Below are positions 1-5,605 of a DNA stretch of 5,825 nucleotides, in pieces (position 1 is the stretch's first letter; each line of letters starts with the position of its first letter). The notes beneath the pieces are model-generated. The model was not told the DNA's origin, ran no database searches, and saw only the letters and a list, made by a program, of their open reading frames with translations. The position numbers and the translations under genes are program-made. Origin of the DNA: an uncultured Sphingobacteriia bacterium (GTDB lineage Bacteria > Bacteroidota > Bacteroidia > Chitinophagales > Chitinophagaceae); contig CAMFKK010000172.1 of the NCBI GenBank assembly GCA_945957225.1, positions 1 through 5,825 of the forward strand. Reading direction: 5' to 3'.

Positions 1-1
1 T

Positions 2-1090
2 CTTTCTGCTGTTCAATTACAAGTAAATTATCACGAGCTTTTAAATGCAAAAGACAATCAAGATAGCATTGCCAATTTTTTAGTGATTAATAAAATAATG
101 ACTGATCAAAATATTGGGTCCAGTAGTTTGTCTGAAGAACAAATTAAAGACATTGCAAAACAACCCTTTGTTGAATCTGTTGGCAATATTGTACCTAGTA
201 GATTTAAAGCTGCCATAGAAAGCAAAAGTGACCGATTTCCCTTTTACACTGATATTGCTTTTGAAAGTGTACCATCTGAATTTTTAGACGTAACACCAAA
301 GGATTGGTCTTGGAATGAACAGTCTAATTACTTACCCATCATTGTACCCAACCAGTTTTTAGATATTTATAATTTTCAGTTTTCTATATCACAAAACCTA
401 CCACAACTCACCCCTGCAGTTGTTAAAATGTTGGTTTTTAAAGTGTCTATTCAAACTCCAAATGGACCCTTGAGTATGAACGGAAGAGTAGTGGGTTTGA
501 GTAATAGAATTTCTTCTATGTTGGTGCCCCAATCATTTATGGACTGGGCCAATAAACGTTTTTCGAATGCACATGTATCTAATGCCTCCTCTAGAATAGT
601 GATTAGAACAAAAGACCCCGGGAATCCTTTGTTAGTAAACTATTTAAAAGAAAAGGGATTAACAACCGATGCTGATAAAACAAGATTTAGCCGTTACCGC
701 CAAGTTGTTGATTTTGTAGTAAATATTTCTGGAATAACGGGCATTTTATTATTGGCTTTTGCCTTGCTGATCTTTACCCTTTTTATTCAACTAACCATTG
801 CTTCTTGTAAAGACGAAATTGCTTTGTTGGTTTTATTAGGCAGCTCGCCAAAGCAATTAAAACAGTTCTTGATGAGGCGTTTTTACCCTCCCAATATTTG
901 GATGGCTTTGATAGGCTTAATCCTTATTAGTTCTACGCAATATTGGCTTTGTCAATTCTTGGCTACCAAACAAATATTTCTTTCTCCCTTTATCTCCGGC
1001 TATACCATTTTAGCAGCTATCGGGATTTTATTGATCATAGCTTTTGTGAATGGACAAAGTATTAGCAAATGGTTGAGGCAAAAAAAATAA
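2..1090 (+). CDS. FtsX/MacB-type ABC transporter permease, 3' part (5' end outside window)
   Basis: This is an inner-membrane permease subunit of the FtsX-like superfamily, which works with a separate ATPase in MacB/LolCE-like or cell-division complexes. The frame is open from the left edge, giving 362 visible residues, so the true start lies upstream; the GTG at 83 is internal. The first two thirds form a soluble, presumably periplasmic domain. Three hydrophobic segments follow at about 710-802, 896-967 and 989-1051, matching the last three helices of the usual four. The loop after the first contains KDEIALLVLLGSSPKQL, the FtsX-family pattern in which an 'E-ALL-LG-S--Q' loop faces the ATPase. 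The protein ends in a basic tail (KWLRQKK). The N-terminal helix and any partner ATPase gene would lie to the left. Lipoprotein export, peptide or drug export and FtsX itself cannot be separated from this fragment. The family call is secure; the substrate is unknown. Confidence 0.85.
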   Translation, partial: LSAVQLQVNYHELLNAKDNQDSIANFLVINKIMTDQNIGSSSLSEEQIKDIAKQPFVESVGNIVPSRFKAAIESKSDRFPFYTDIAFESVPSEFLDVTPKDWSWNEQSNYLPIIVPNQFLDIYNFQFSISQNLPQLTPAVVKMLVFKVSIQTPNGPLSMNGRVVGLSNRISSMLVPQSFMDWANKRFSNAHVSNASSRIVIRTKDPGNPLLVNYLKEKGLTTDADKTRFSRYRQVVDFVVNISGITGILLLAFALLIFTLFIQLTIASCKDEIALLVLLGSSPKQLKQFLMRRFYPPNIWMALIGLILISSTQYWLCQFLATKQIFLSPFISGYTILAAIGILLIIAFVNGQSISKWLRQKK

Positions 1091-1093
1091 TAT

Positions 1094-2140
1094 TTATCCT
1101 TTCAAAATTCCTTCTACAAAATCTACAGAAAGAGGCTTGGTAATATAGTCGATAACCATATCATAACTTCTAGCCCTATTTCTATCATCATTATCAATAC
1201 TTGAAGAAAGCATGATGACTTTTGATTTGGTATCAAATTTGGTATAAAGGTTTAAGAAATCCCAACCATTTTTTTCTGGAAAATTAATGTCTAAGAAAAT
1301 TAAATAATCTCCTTCATGATCACTAGTACGTAAGTAATTAATAGCATCATCAGGATTGGTAAAAATCTCAATAGGCATGTCTTTGATGACCATTTGAATA
1401 ATTTTCTTATTCAACATATTGGTTAGTGCATCATCATCCACTAAGAGCACTTTTTTAAACTTAGCCAATACACCTGTACTTTCAAAAAAACTATCGTTCT
1501 GATTAAATGAAAGCTTATGATTTATCTTGAAAATACTGCTATTAATAATTTGTATAGACTGTTTTGCTTCTGCTAATAAAACCTGTCTTTCATTTTCGTC
1601 AATAAACTTATTGTCCACTAACTGAATAATGGATTGAATCTTAGCATATTCATGTCTTAATTCATGAGAAGTGATAAAGGACAATTCTCTTAGTGTATTG
1701 ATATTGCGTTGTTTGTGCAATTCATATTTACGCTTTTCAGACATGTCCTGCGCCATTGCTAGCAACTGTTTTTCTCCATTTTCTTCTTGTTTGAAAATAG
1801 AAATCCTCACCAAAAAATAGCTGTAAAGATCTGATCCTGTTTTTACTCTTAACTCTATACTAGCTACTTCGTGCTCCTGTAATTGGCTCACTTTGGTTTC
1901 CATATCATCTATAAGCGAAAGATCATCAGCATGAATCAATGCCTTAATCTGTTCAATACTAATGCTTTGGGTTGAGTTTTCGGGCAATCCAACCAATTTG
2001 TTCATGGCAGGATTGCGCATCTGAATATTTTCAGAAGCTAGGTCATATACAAAAACCAAGTCCATCAGGTGCTTGAAAACCGATTCTAATAGCAGTGCCT
2101 TTTCTTTCAGGCTGTTCTTTTCTAAATTGCTTGCGTTCAT
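1094..2140 (-). CDS. PAS - kinase-like dimerisation domain - receiver protein lacking the ATPase domain
   Basis: This is a 348-residue, apparently cytoplasmic signalling protein with no signal peptide or membrane helix. Residues about 15-135 resemble a PAS domain, including 'HADDL' near 70 and a PAC-like end 'LLAMAQDMSEKRK'. Residues about 140-215 look like the two-helix DHp domain of a histidine kinase. The H-box is SHELRHEYAKI with candidate phospho-His159, but the usual proline after 'SHELR' is missing. No N, G1 or G2 box follows. Instead the chain enters a receiver domain at about 229-348 with acidic residues D235-D237, phospho-acceptor Asp284 (LDINFP), Ser312 (LSSS) and Lys335 (TKP). It therefore cannot be a self-sufficient kinase. 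It may be a phosphorelay partner, a phosphatase or a dimerising receiver (inference). ATG is at 2140 with no clear Shine-Dalgarno. It is divergent from the lipoprotein operon and convergent with the permease. The receiver is about 50% identical to the protein at 5028-5438. Confidence 0.9.
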   Translation of the reverse strand: MNASNLEKNSLKEKALLLESVFKHLMDLVFVYDLASENIQMRNPAMNKLVGLPENSTQSISIEQIKALIHADDLSLIDDMETKVSQLQEHEVASIELRVKTGSDLYSYFLVRISIFKQEENGEKQLLAMAQDMSEKRKYELHKQRNINTLRELSFITSHELRHEYAKIQSIIQLVDNKFIDENERQVLLAEAKQSIQIINSSIFKINHKLSFNQNDSFFESTGVLAKFKKVLLVDDDALTNMLNKKIIQMVIKDMPIEIFTNPDDAINYLRTSDHEGDYLIFLDINFPEKNGWDFLNLYTKFDTKSKVIMLSSSIDNDDRNRARSYDMVIDYITKPLSVDFVEGILKG

Positions 2141-2196
2141 TAATTGTGCTTTATGGGGGGACTTGCATTGACAGGCCTAAAATTAAGCTTTGAATT

Positions 2197-2245
2197 GGTA
2201 GTTTTTCCAGTTAAAACACCGTATTTTCTTAGGTGTTTTTCCCAG
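2197..2245. repeat. Imperfect direct repeat plus inverted AAAACACC/GGTGTTTT pair
   Basis: AAAACACC at 2213-2220 and GGTGTTTT at 2232-2239 form a perfect 8-bp inverted repeat around an 11-base spacer. The second arm belongs to GGTGTTTTTCCCAG (2232-2245), which nearly repeats GGTAGTTTTTCCAG (2197-2210) in direct orientation 35 bp away. This could be a protein-binding site or an RNA hairpin. With T or A runs on both sides, the hairpin could also act as a weak terminator or attenuator in either direction. The repeats are read directly from the sequence; the role is inference. Confidence 0.55.
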
Positions 2246-2286
2246 CAAAAAAACAATTCCACTCCAACATCTAATCAAAAAGGCTT

Positions 2287-2304
2287 GTAAACATAGGTGT
2301 TTAC
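2287..2304. repeat. 18-bp operator-like dyad
   Basis: GTAAACA at 2287-2293 and TGTTTAC at 2298-2304 are a perfect 7-bp inverted repeat around a 4-base centre. The right arm overlaps GGTGTTTA (2296-2303), a third copy of the GGTGTTT element of this region. Size and symmetry fit a site for a dimeric regulator, but the regulator is unknown. Confidence 0.45.
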
Positions 2305-2322
2305 CCCATTTTTACTACCGTG

Positions 2323-2331
2323 AAAACACCG
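2323..2331 (+). repeat. Second AAAACACCG element
   Basis: This exactly repeats the nine bases at 2213-2221, 110 bp further on in the same orientation. It is also inverted relative to GGTGTTT at 2296-2302. With the other copies it makes four related half-sites within about 120 bp of the divergent control region. Confidence 0.45.
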
Positions 2332-2388
2332 AACTTTGGAAAATAGCCATTTTTTAAGTTGTTGATTATCAGCAATATATTTATTTTT

Positions 2389-2401
2389 CTACAATTTGTA
2401 G
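2389..2401. repeat. 13-bp dyad upstream of the lipoprotein operon
   Basis: CTACAA and TTGTAG form a perfect 6-bp inverted repeat around one base. Its centre is about 70 bp before the ATG at 2467, a reasonable place for a promoter-proximal operator. It is unrelated in sequence to the GGTGTTTT elements. Chance occurrence cannot be excluded. Confidence 0.3.
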
Positions 2402-2466
2402 TTTAAATACGACACTATTTTTTCAAACATGGCGTTATCTTAGTGGTATCATTTAAAAAAGAAGTT

Positions 2467-2940
2467 ATGAAAAAACTATCCTTAATTGGCAAAGTTGCTG
2501 TAACCATGTCGCTGGTAGTGTGCTTGATGGCTTGCCAGAAACAACAAGAAGCTACTGTTGAAGCTACTGATGAAAATATAATTCAGAATGCAGCAGGCAC
2601 AGGCAAACCAAGTGGTGAAATTAATCGTGATGATGCTGCAGAATTGTCAGAAACATTTAAAAAGACTGGCTGTGGAGGAACTGAATATGTAGCTTTCAAA
2701 ATCAAGGACCTACAGATTTATTTAAACAATCTTCAAGCCAAATACAAATCTGACGTTGTTTATGTAAATTTTGGGGTTTATACTAAAAAGACAGCTCCAA
2801 CCAAAGATTTGGTGGGAAGGACTACTATCTTCTTTAGTGGAAATAACAAAAAGAAATCTTTGGGCGGTATTGTTAAAACCAATGATCTTGCTGAACTTGA
2901 TTTTTCTGACTACCTGAACCACGGTCAAGTTTATCCATAA
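2467..2940 (+). CDS. Small lipoprotein of unknown function, first gene of the signalling operon
   Basis: This 157-residue protein starts with a short basic n-region (MKK), a hydrophobic stretch and the lipobox LMAC. It should be cut before Cys23, lipid-anchored and exposed in the periplasm or at the outer membrane. The ATG at 2467 is preferred over an upstream in-frame GTG at 2443, because it gives a standard lipoprotein signal and follows AAGAAG. A flexible, polar, Gln/Glu/Thr-rich linker runs to about residue 50. A compact domain of about 100 residues follows, with Cys69 as its only cysteine and patterns such as YVAFKIKDLQIYL and VVYVNFGVYT, then GRTTIFFSGNN. The latter suggest alternating strands and helices. 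I do not recognise a named family. It faintly recalls small Bacteroidota proteins with a 'V-I-YFG' core, but this is from memory. With only 11 bp to the membrane-protein gene, co-transcription is likely, and a sensory or ligand-binding role for the kinase is an inference. Confidence 0.85.
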   Translation: MKKLSLIGKVAVTMSLVVCLMACQKQQEATVEATDENIIQNAAGTGKPSGEINRDDAAELSETFKKTGCGGTEYVAFKIKDLQIYLNNLQAKYKSDVVYVNFGVYTKKTAPTKDLVGRTTIFFSGNNKKKSLGGIVKTNDLAELDFSDYLNHGQVYP

Positions 2941-2951
2941 ACGCGTTCTTG

Positions 2952-3614
2952 ATGTCGATAGACTTCTACTTCGAGATGTTAAGTCTCGTAATTGCAATAT
3001 TTTGTTATAATGCACTGAATCAAACAAAAATGGTATATTTTATACCATTTTTGTTGCTTACAGTCATCGTTGAATTTATTGGTTATTTAGCAATTTTATA
3101 TGCTACACAGAATAAGAACTATTGGTTGTACAATGTTTTTAATACCATAGAATTCATGTTCTATGCTTTTATGTTTGCGCAACATTTTCAGTTGCCCATA
3201 TTAAAAAAATTAGCTTATTCTTTCTTACCTATTCTGATTGTTTTTTCTGCCAATAATTATATTAATCTACAAGGAACTGATCGTTTTCACACTTATACTT
3301 TATTGTTTGGTAGCTTTTTCATGGTCTTCTTTTGTTGCTGCTATTTTTATGAGTGGGTACTCCCAGAGCAAATTACCCAAAACCTAGTGAGACAACCATT
3401 TTTTTGGATTTGCGTTGGTTTATTACTGTTCTATTTGGGCTCAGTAATTATCAACGCATTATATGAATACTTAAGAAGCAGCGATATGATCCAAGAAGGA
3501 AAAAGGATTTATGTGTTCATCAATCGCAGTTTGAATATCATTTTATATACTTCGTTTAGCATTTCATTTCTTATATGCCGAAAGAACAGGAAGGAATCCT
3601 TGTCACAATTGTAG
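2952..3614 (+). CDS. Polytopic inner-membrane protein, about seven helices, unknown function
   Basis: This protein of 220 residues is almost wholly hydrophobic. Candidate membrane segments lie near residues 5-22, 28-50, 58-77, 86-103, 113-134, 148-171 and 187-209, and it ends in a basic, presumably cytoplasmic tail (CRKNRKESLSQL). ATG at 2952 is chosen over the TTG immediately before it. Between helices 2 and 3 a YWLYNVFNTIEFMFY motif resembles a pattern I associate with uncharacterised Bacteroidota membrane proteins encoded next to NarL-type kinases (memory, not verified). Cys128-Cys130 form a run of three cysteines in helix 5. No transporter or enzyme motif is visible. The gene follows the lipoprotein by 11 bp, and its last 40 bp overlap the start of the kinase gene, so translation is probably coupled. 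It may act as the membrane sensor or signal transducer for that kinase (inference). The coding call is strong; the function is unknown. Confidence 0.88.
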   Translation: MSIDFYFEMLSLVIAIFCYNALNQTKMVYFIPFLLLTVIVEFIGYLAILYATQNKNYWLYNVFNTIEFMFYAFMFAQHFQLPILKKLAYSFLPILIVFSANNYINLQGTDRFHTYTLLFGSFFMVFFCCCYFYEWVLPEQITQNLVRQPFFWICVGLLLFYLGSVIINALYEYLRSSDMIQEGKRIYVFINRSLNIILYTSFSISFLICRKNRKESLSQL

Positions 3615-4372
3615 TTGCATCGGTATTTTTTGTACTGATTGGTATTTTCTTTTTGATTCTGATTTTTTTCTTCCTACGCAGACAAAGGAAGTATAAAATG
3701 GAAAAAGAAGAAATGCGTAATCGATTTGAACAAACCCTACTGAAAACTCAGTTGGAGATTCAAGAACATACTTTCAATTATATTAGCCAAGAAATTCATG
3801 ATAATATTGGCCAGATTCTTAGTCTAGTCAGAATCAATTTAAATGTATTGGCAGAGAATTTACCCGATGTACATTTTGAGAAAACTGATGATTTGTTGGG
3901 TAAAGTGATCCGTGATTTAAGAACCCTAAGCCATAATTTAAATAGCAACCGATTACAAGAAATTGGGATTGTTGAAGGTTTAAAATCTTTATTACAGCAG
4001 TTAGAAAAAACGGGCAAATACAGTACTGAGTTTCATGCGCCCAACAGCTCATTATCCTTTGTAAACAATGACAATAGTCTAATCTTGTATAGAATGGTAC
4101 AAGAAGTATTGAATAATATTATCAAACATGCTCATGCCAGTAAAATAGTCATTGACATTGAACCCAAAGGCCCACAAAGTCATTTATTAAAAATTTCTGA
4201 TAATGGAAGGGGCTTTGATACCAGTAAGCTCCAGGAAAACAAAACAGGCATTGGTTTACAGAATATTTTTACCAGGGCAAAAATGATTAATTCCTCCGTG
4301 AGTATTAAGAGTAGTGAGCAAGAAGGAACAACTATTGTATTCGAAATAAATAATCAACCCATACTCAAATGA
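3575..4372 (+). CDS. NarL-family sensor histidine kinase (HisKA_3 + HATPase_c), single membrane anchor
   Basis: This 265-residue kinase should autophosphorylate on histidine and pass the phosphate to the regulator encoded next. Residues 8-34 form one strong membrane helix, followed by a basic stop (RRQRKYK) and a coiled-coil-like stretch to about residue 65. The HisKA_3 phospho-site is ISQEIHDNIGQ with His75. The ATPase domain shows the N-box VQEVLNNIIKHAHAS (Asn180/Asn181), the G1 box DNGRGFD (209-215), the G2 box GIGLQNI (225-231) and a final EGTTIVFEI strand. There is essentially no extracytoplasmic domain, so the signal must come through the helix or from partner proteins. ATG at 3575 lies 40 bp inside the preceding gene. 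It is kept because the membrane helix begins at residue 8 and no later ATG would preserve it. The gene overlaps the regulator gene by ATGA, a sign of translational coupling. The family call is very secure; the signal is unknown. Confidence 0.96.
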   Translation: MPKEQEGILVTIVVASVFFVLIGIFFLILIFFFLRRQRKYKMEKEEMRNRFEQTLLKTQLEIQEHTFNYISQEIHDNIGQILSLVRINLNVLAENLPDVHFEKTDDLLGKVIRDLRTLSHNLNSNRLQEIGIVEGLKSLLQQLEKTGKYSTEFHAPNSSLSFVNNDNSLILYRMVQEVLNNIIKHAHASKIVIDIEPKGPQSHLLKISDNGRGFDTSKLQENKTGIGLQNIFTRAKMINSSVSIKSSEQEGTTIVFEINNQPILK

Positions 4373-5019
4373 CCACAGTTGCTCTAGTTGACGATCATGA
4401 ATTATTGCGTTCCGGTCTTGCCGCCATAGTAAATACTTTTGAAGGCTATAAAGTTATTATGGAAGCGGATAATGGAAAAGTCTTTATCAATAATATGAAG
4501 GGAAAACCCGCTCCAGACATTATTTTATTAGATATTACTATGCCTGTTATGGATGGTTATGAAACCGCAGGATGGATAAAGAATAATTTACCCGATACTA
4601 AGGTTTTGGTTTTGAGTATGCTTGAAAATGATGGGGCAATTATTAGGATGCTGAAAAATGGCGCCAGGGGTTATATTTTAAAAGACAGCAATCCAAAAAT
4701 TTTCAGGTCTGCCTTAAATAATATTCGTGATACCGGTTATTTTATTAATGACCTTGTTAGCAACAAACTGATGCACTATATCAATCAGGATGAAACTTCA
4801 GAAATGCAAGTATTGCCATTGCAACATTTGAGTGATAATGAACTCTGCTTTTTAAAATTGATTTGTACAGATAAAACTTACAAAGAAATTGCTGAAGACA
4901 TGAGTCTTAGTCCAAGGACCATTGATACCTATAGAGATAACCTGTTTAAGAAACTCCAAATCAAGACCAGAACTGGCTTGGCTATTTTTGCTATTAGAAA
5001 TGGCTTGATTGATATGTAA
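4369..5019 (+). CDS. NarL/LuxR-family response regulator
   Basis: This 216-residue two-domain transcription regulator is the likely target of the kinase encoded just upstream. The receiver domain (about 3-120) carries Asp8/Asp9, phospho-acceptor Asp55 (LLDITMP), Ser83 (VLSM) and Lys105 (LKD), so all phosphorylation residues are present. A linker of about 30 residues leads to a LuxR-type helix-turn-helix at about 151-215, with LSDNELCFLKLICTDKTYKEI, then SPRTIDTYRDNLFKKL as the recognition region. Length and order match the family. The start ATG overlaps the kinase stop. The gene ends 8 bp from the convergent stand-alone receiver gene, with no terminator between them. Its targets are unknown; the repeats at 2197-2331 upstream of its own operon are candidates for autoregulation (inference). 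Domain, residues and pairing are well supported. Confidence 0.96.
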   Translation: MTTVALVDDHELLRSGLAAIVNTFEGYKVIMEADNGKVFINNMKGKPAPDIILLDITMPVMDGYETAGWIKNNLPDTKVLVLSMLENDGAIIRMLKNGARGYILKDSNPKIFRSALNNIRDTGYFINDLVSNKLMHYINQDETSEMQVLPLQHLSDNELCFLKLICTDKTYKEIAEDMSLSPRTIDTYRDNLFKKLQIKTRTGLAIFAIRNGLIDM

Positions 5020-5027
5020 TTAGCAAT

Positions 5028-5438
5028 TCAATCCTTTTGGGGAAATATAGACGCAATAAATTCAAAAGATATCGGTTTTGTAACATAGTCCAAAACCAAG
5101 GGATGTGATTTTGCCTTTCTTTGATCTTCCGTGGCAATACTAGAAGATAGCATGATAATTTTACTGGGCTTTTCAAAATGCTGATAAGCCTCTAAAAAAT
5201 CCCATCCATTTTTTCCAGGAAAATTTATATCTAAGAGGATTAAGGATCCACCGTCTTTGTCCCACTCTTTTAAAAAGTCCAACGCCTCATCAATATCTAA
5301 AAATACATCAACCGGCATTCTTGGATTGATTGACTGTATTACTTTACGATTGAGCATATTGGTTAATGCATCATCATCCACCAATACAATACGGTTGAAC
5401 GATGTTAACATCGTATGAGCAAACTTTTCAGTCATCAT
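5028..5438 (-). CDS. Stand-alone receiver-domain (CheY-like) protein
   Basis: This 136-residue protein is made almost entirely of one receiver domain, with no output domain. The key residues are intact: Asp21-Asp23, phospho-acceptor Asp70 (LDINFP), Ser98 (LSSS) and Lys121 (TKP). The first 14 residues are a short leader. Two adjacent ATGs (5438 and 5435) could start it, and a third in-frame ATG codes for Met10. By hand alignment it is about half identical to the C-terminal receiver of the protein at 1094-2140, and some DNA stretches are nearly the same, for example 5355-5381 against 1415-1441 with one mismatch. The two genes are therefore paralogues. Proteins of this type act as phosphate shuttles, sinks or interaction switches. 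It may be phosphorylated by the neighbouring kinase or by another one (inference). It converges on the LuxR-type regulator gene with 8 bp between. Confidence 0.93.
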   Translation of the reverse strand: MMTEKFAHTMLTSFNRIVLVDDDALTNMLNRKVIQSINPRMPVDVFLDIDEALDFLKEWDKDGGSLILLDINFPGKNGWDFLEAYQHFEKPSKIIMLSSSIATEDQRKAKSHPLVLDYVTKPISFEFIASIFPQKD

Positions 5439-5441
5439 TGG

Positions 5442-5497
5442 TTGGGTTACAAATCAATTATAATTGACCCGTCACTATTCGTTTTGGGTTGTGAATC
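5442..5497. repeat. Direct repeat TTGGGTTnnnAATC flanking a palindrome
   Basis: TTGGGTTACAAATC (5442-5455) recurs as TTGGGTTGTGAATC (5484-5497), 42 bp apart, about four helical turns. Both lie just upstream of the minus-strand receiver gene that starts at 5438, and the 14-bp palindrome lies between them, its first two bases (5454-5455) shared with the first copy. The arrangement suits paired regulator sites, but no regulator can be named. Confidence 0.35.
5454..5467. promoter_or_regulatory. Perfect 14-bp palindrome, candidate operator
   Basis: TCAATTA is followed directly by its reverse complement TAATTGA. The site begins 15 bp upstream of the receiver gene's start codon, where a bound protein could block transcription or translation initiation. 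It is AT-rich, so chance is possible, and the -7 region of that gene's promoter may overlap it. Confidence 0.35.
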
Positions 5498-5504
5498 TAG
5501 TTAA

Positions 5505-5541
5505 GAAATCCCCTCCTGGAAAGGAAGGGATTTCATTTTTG
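5505..5541 (+). terminator. Rho-independent terminator-like hairpin
   Basis: GAAATCCC (5505-5512) pairs perfectly with GGGATTTC (5527-5534). After one mismatch, TCC (5514-5516) pairs with GGA (5523-5525), leaving a 6-base loop. On the plus strand it is followed by ATTTTTG, a typical if short T run. The minus-strand tail (TTCTTAAC) is weaker. No plus-strand gene ends near it: the closest ends at 5019, with the minus-strand receiver gene between. It may stop read-through from the signalling operon, or end minus-strand transcription of the small frame at 5606-5767. Confidence 0.55.
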
Positions 5542-5571
5542 ATGGGGAGCACCCCTAATTGCTACACCATC
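5541..5571. other. Second, nested hairpin after the terminator-like stem
   Basis: GATGG (5541-5545) pairs with CCATC (5567-5571), and inside it AGCA (5548-5551) can pair with TGCT (5560-5563). GGGG (5544-5547) can alternatively pair with CCCC (5552-5555). The two folds exclude each other. This may be chance or part of a structured transcript. Apart from this and the hairpin before it, I see nothing definite in 5498-5605. Confidence 0.25.
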
Positions 5572-5605
5572 AATTTACTGGTTTTAGACTTTATCAGTTA
5601 GTTGG

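Larger units (their letters stand above)
2141..2466. promoter_or_regulatory. Divergent intergenic control region
   Basis: This 326-bp gap separates the minus-strand PAS-receiver gene from the plus-strand lipoprotein operon, so both promoters should lie in it. It is AT-rich and holds the short repeats and dyads listed separately (2197-2245, 2287-2304, 2323-2330, 2389-2401). No convincing match to the Bacteroidota -33 TTG / -7 TAnnTTTG promoter was found at proper spacing on either strand. The nearest plus-strand resemblance is TACAATTTG at 2390-2398, inside a dyad, with one base too many. The lipoprotein start is preceded by AAGAAG at 2459-2464, a purine-rich stretch that may act as a weak ribosome binding site. 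No tRNA or recognised riboswitch was seen. Confidence 0.6.

Noticed and set aside
83..85. GTG as the start of the permease gene
   Set aside because: The frame stays open upstream to the window edge, and FtsX-type permeases need an N-terminal membrane helix that is not present after this GTG. It is an internal valine codon.
2153..2290. 45-residue plus-strand frame in the intergenic region
   Set aside because: The frame runs through the repeated GGTGTTTT elements, has no protein-like pattern and lies in a region better explained as regulatory.
2443..2466. GTG start adding eight residues to the lipoprotein
   Set aside because: It would put VSFKKEV before a standard MKK signal peptide. The ATG at 2467 gives a normal lipoprotein signal and has a purine-rich stretch just before it.
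2722..3027. 101-residue minus-strand frame
   Set aside because: It lies opposite the lipoprotein and membrane-protein genes, spans the gap between them and has no recognisable domain. It is a shadow frame.
3796..4052. Two minus-strand frames of about 72 residues
   Set aside because: Both are antisense to the conserved HisKA_3 region of the kinase and show no coding character of their own.
4994..5176. 60-residue minus-strand frame
   Set aside because: It overlaps the stand-alone receiver gene in another frame and has no family features.
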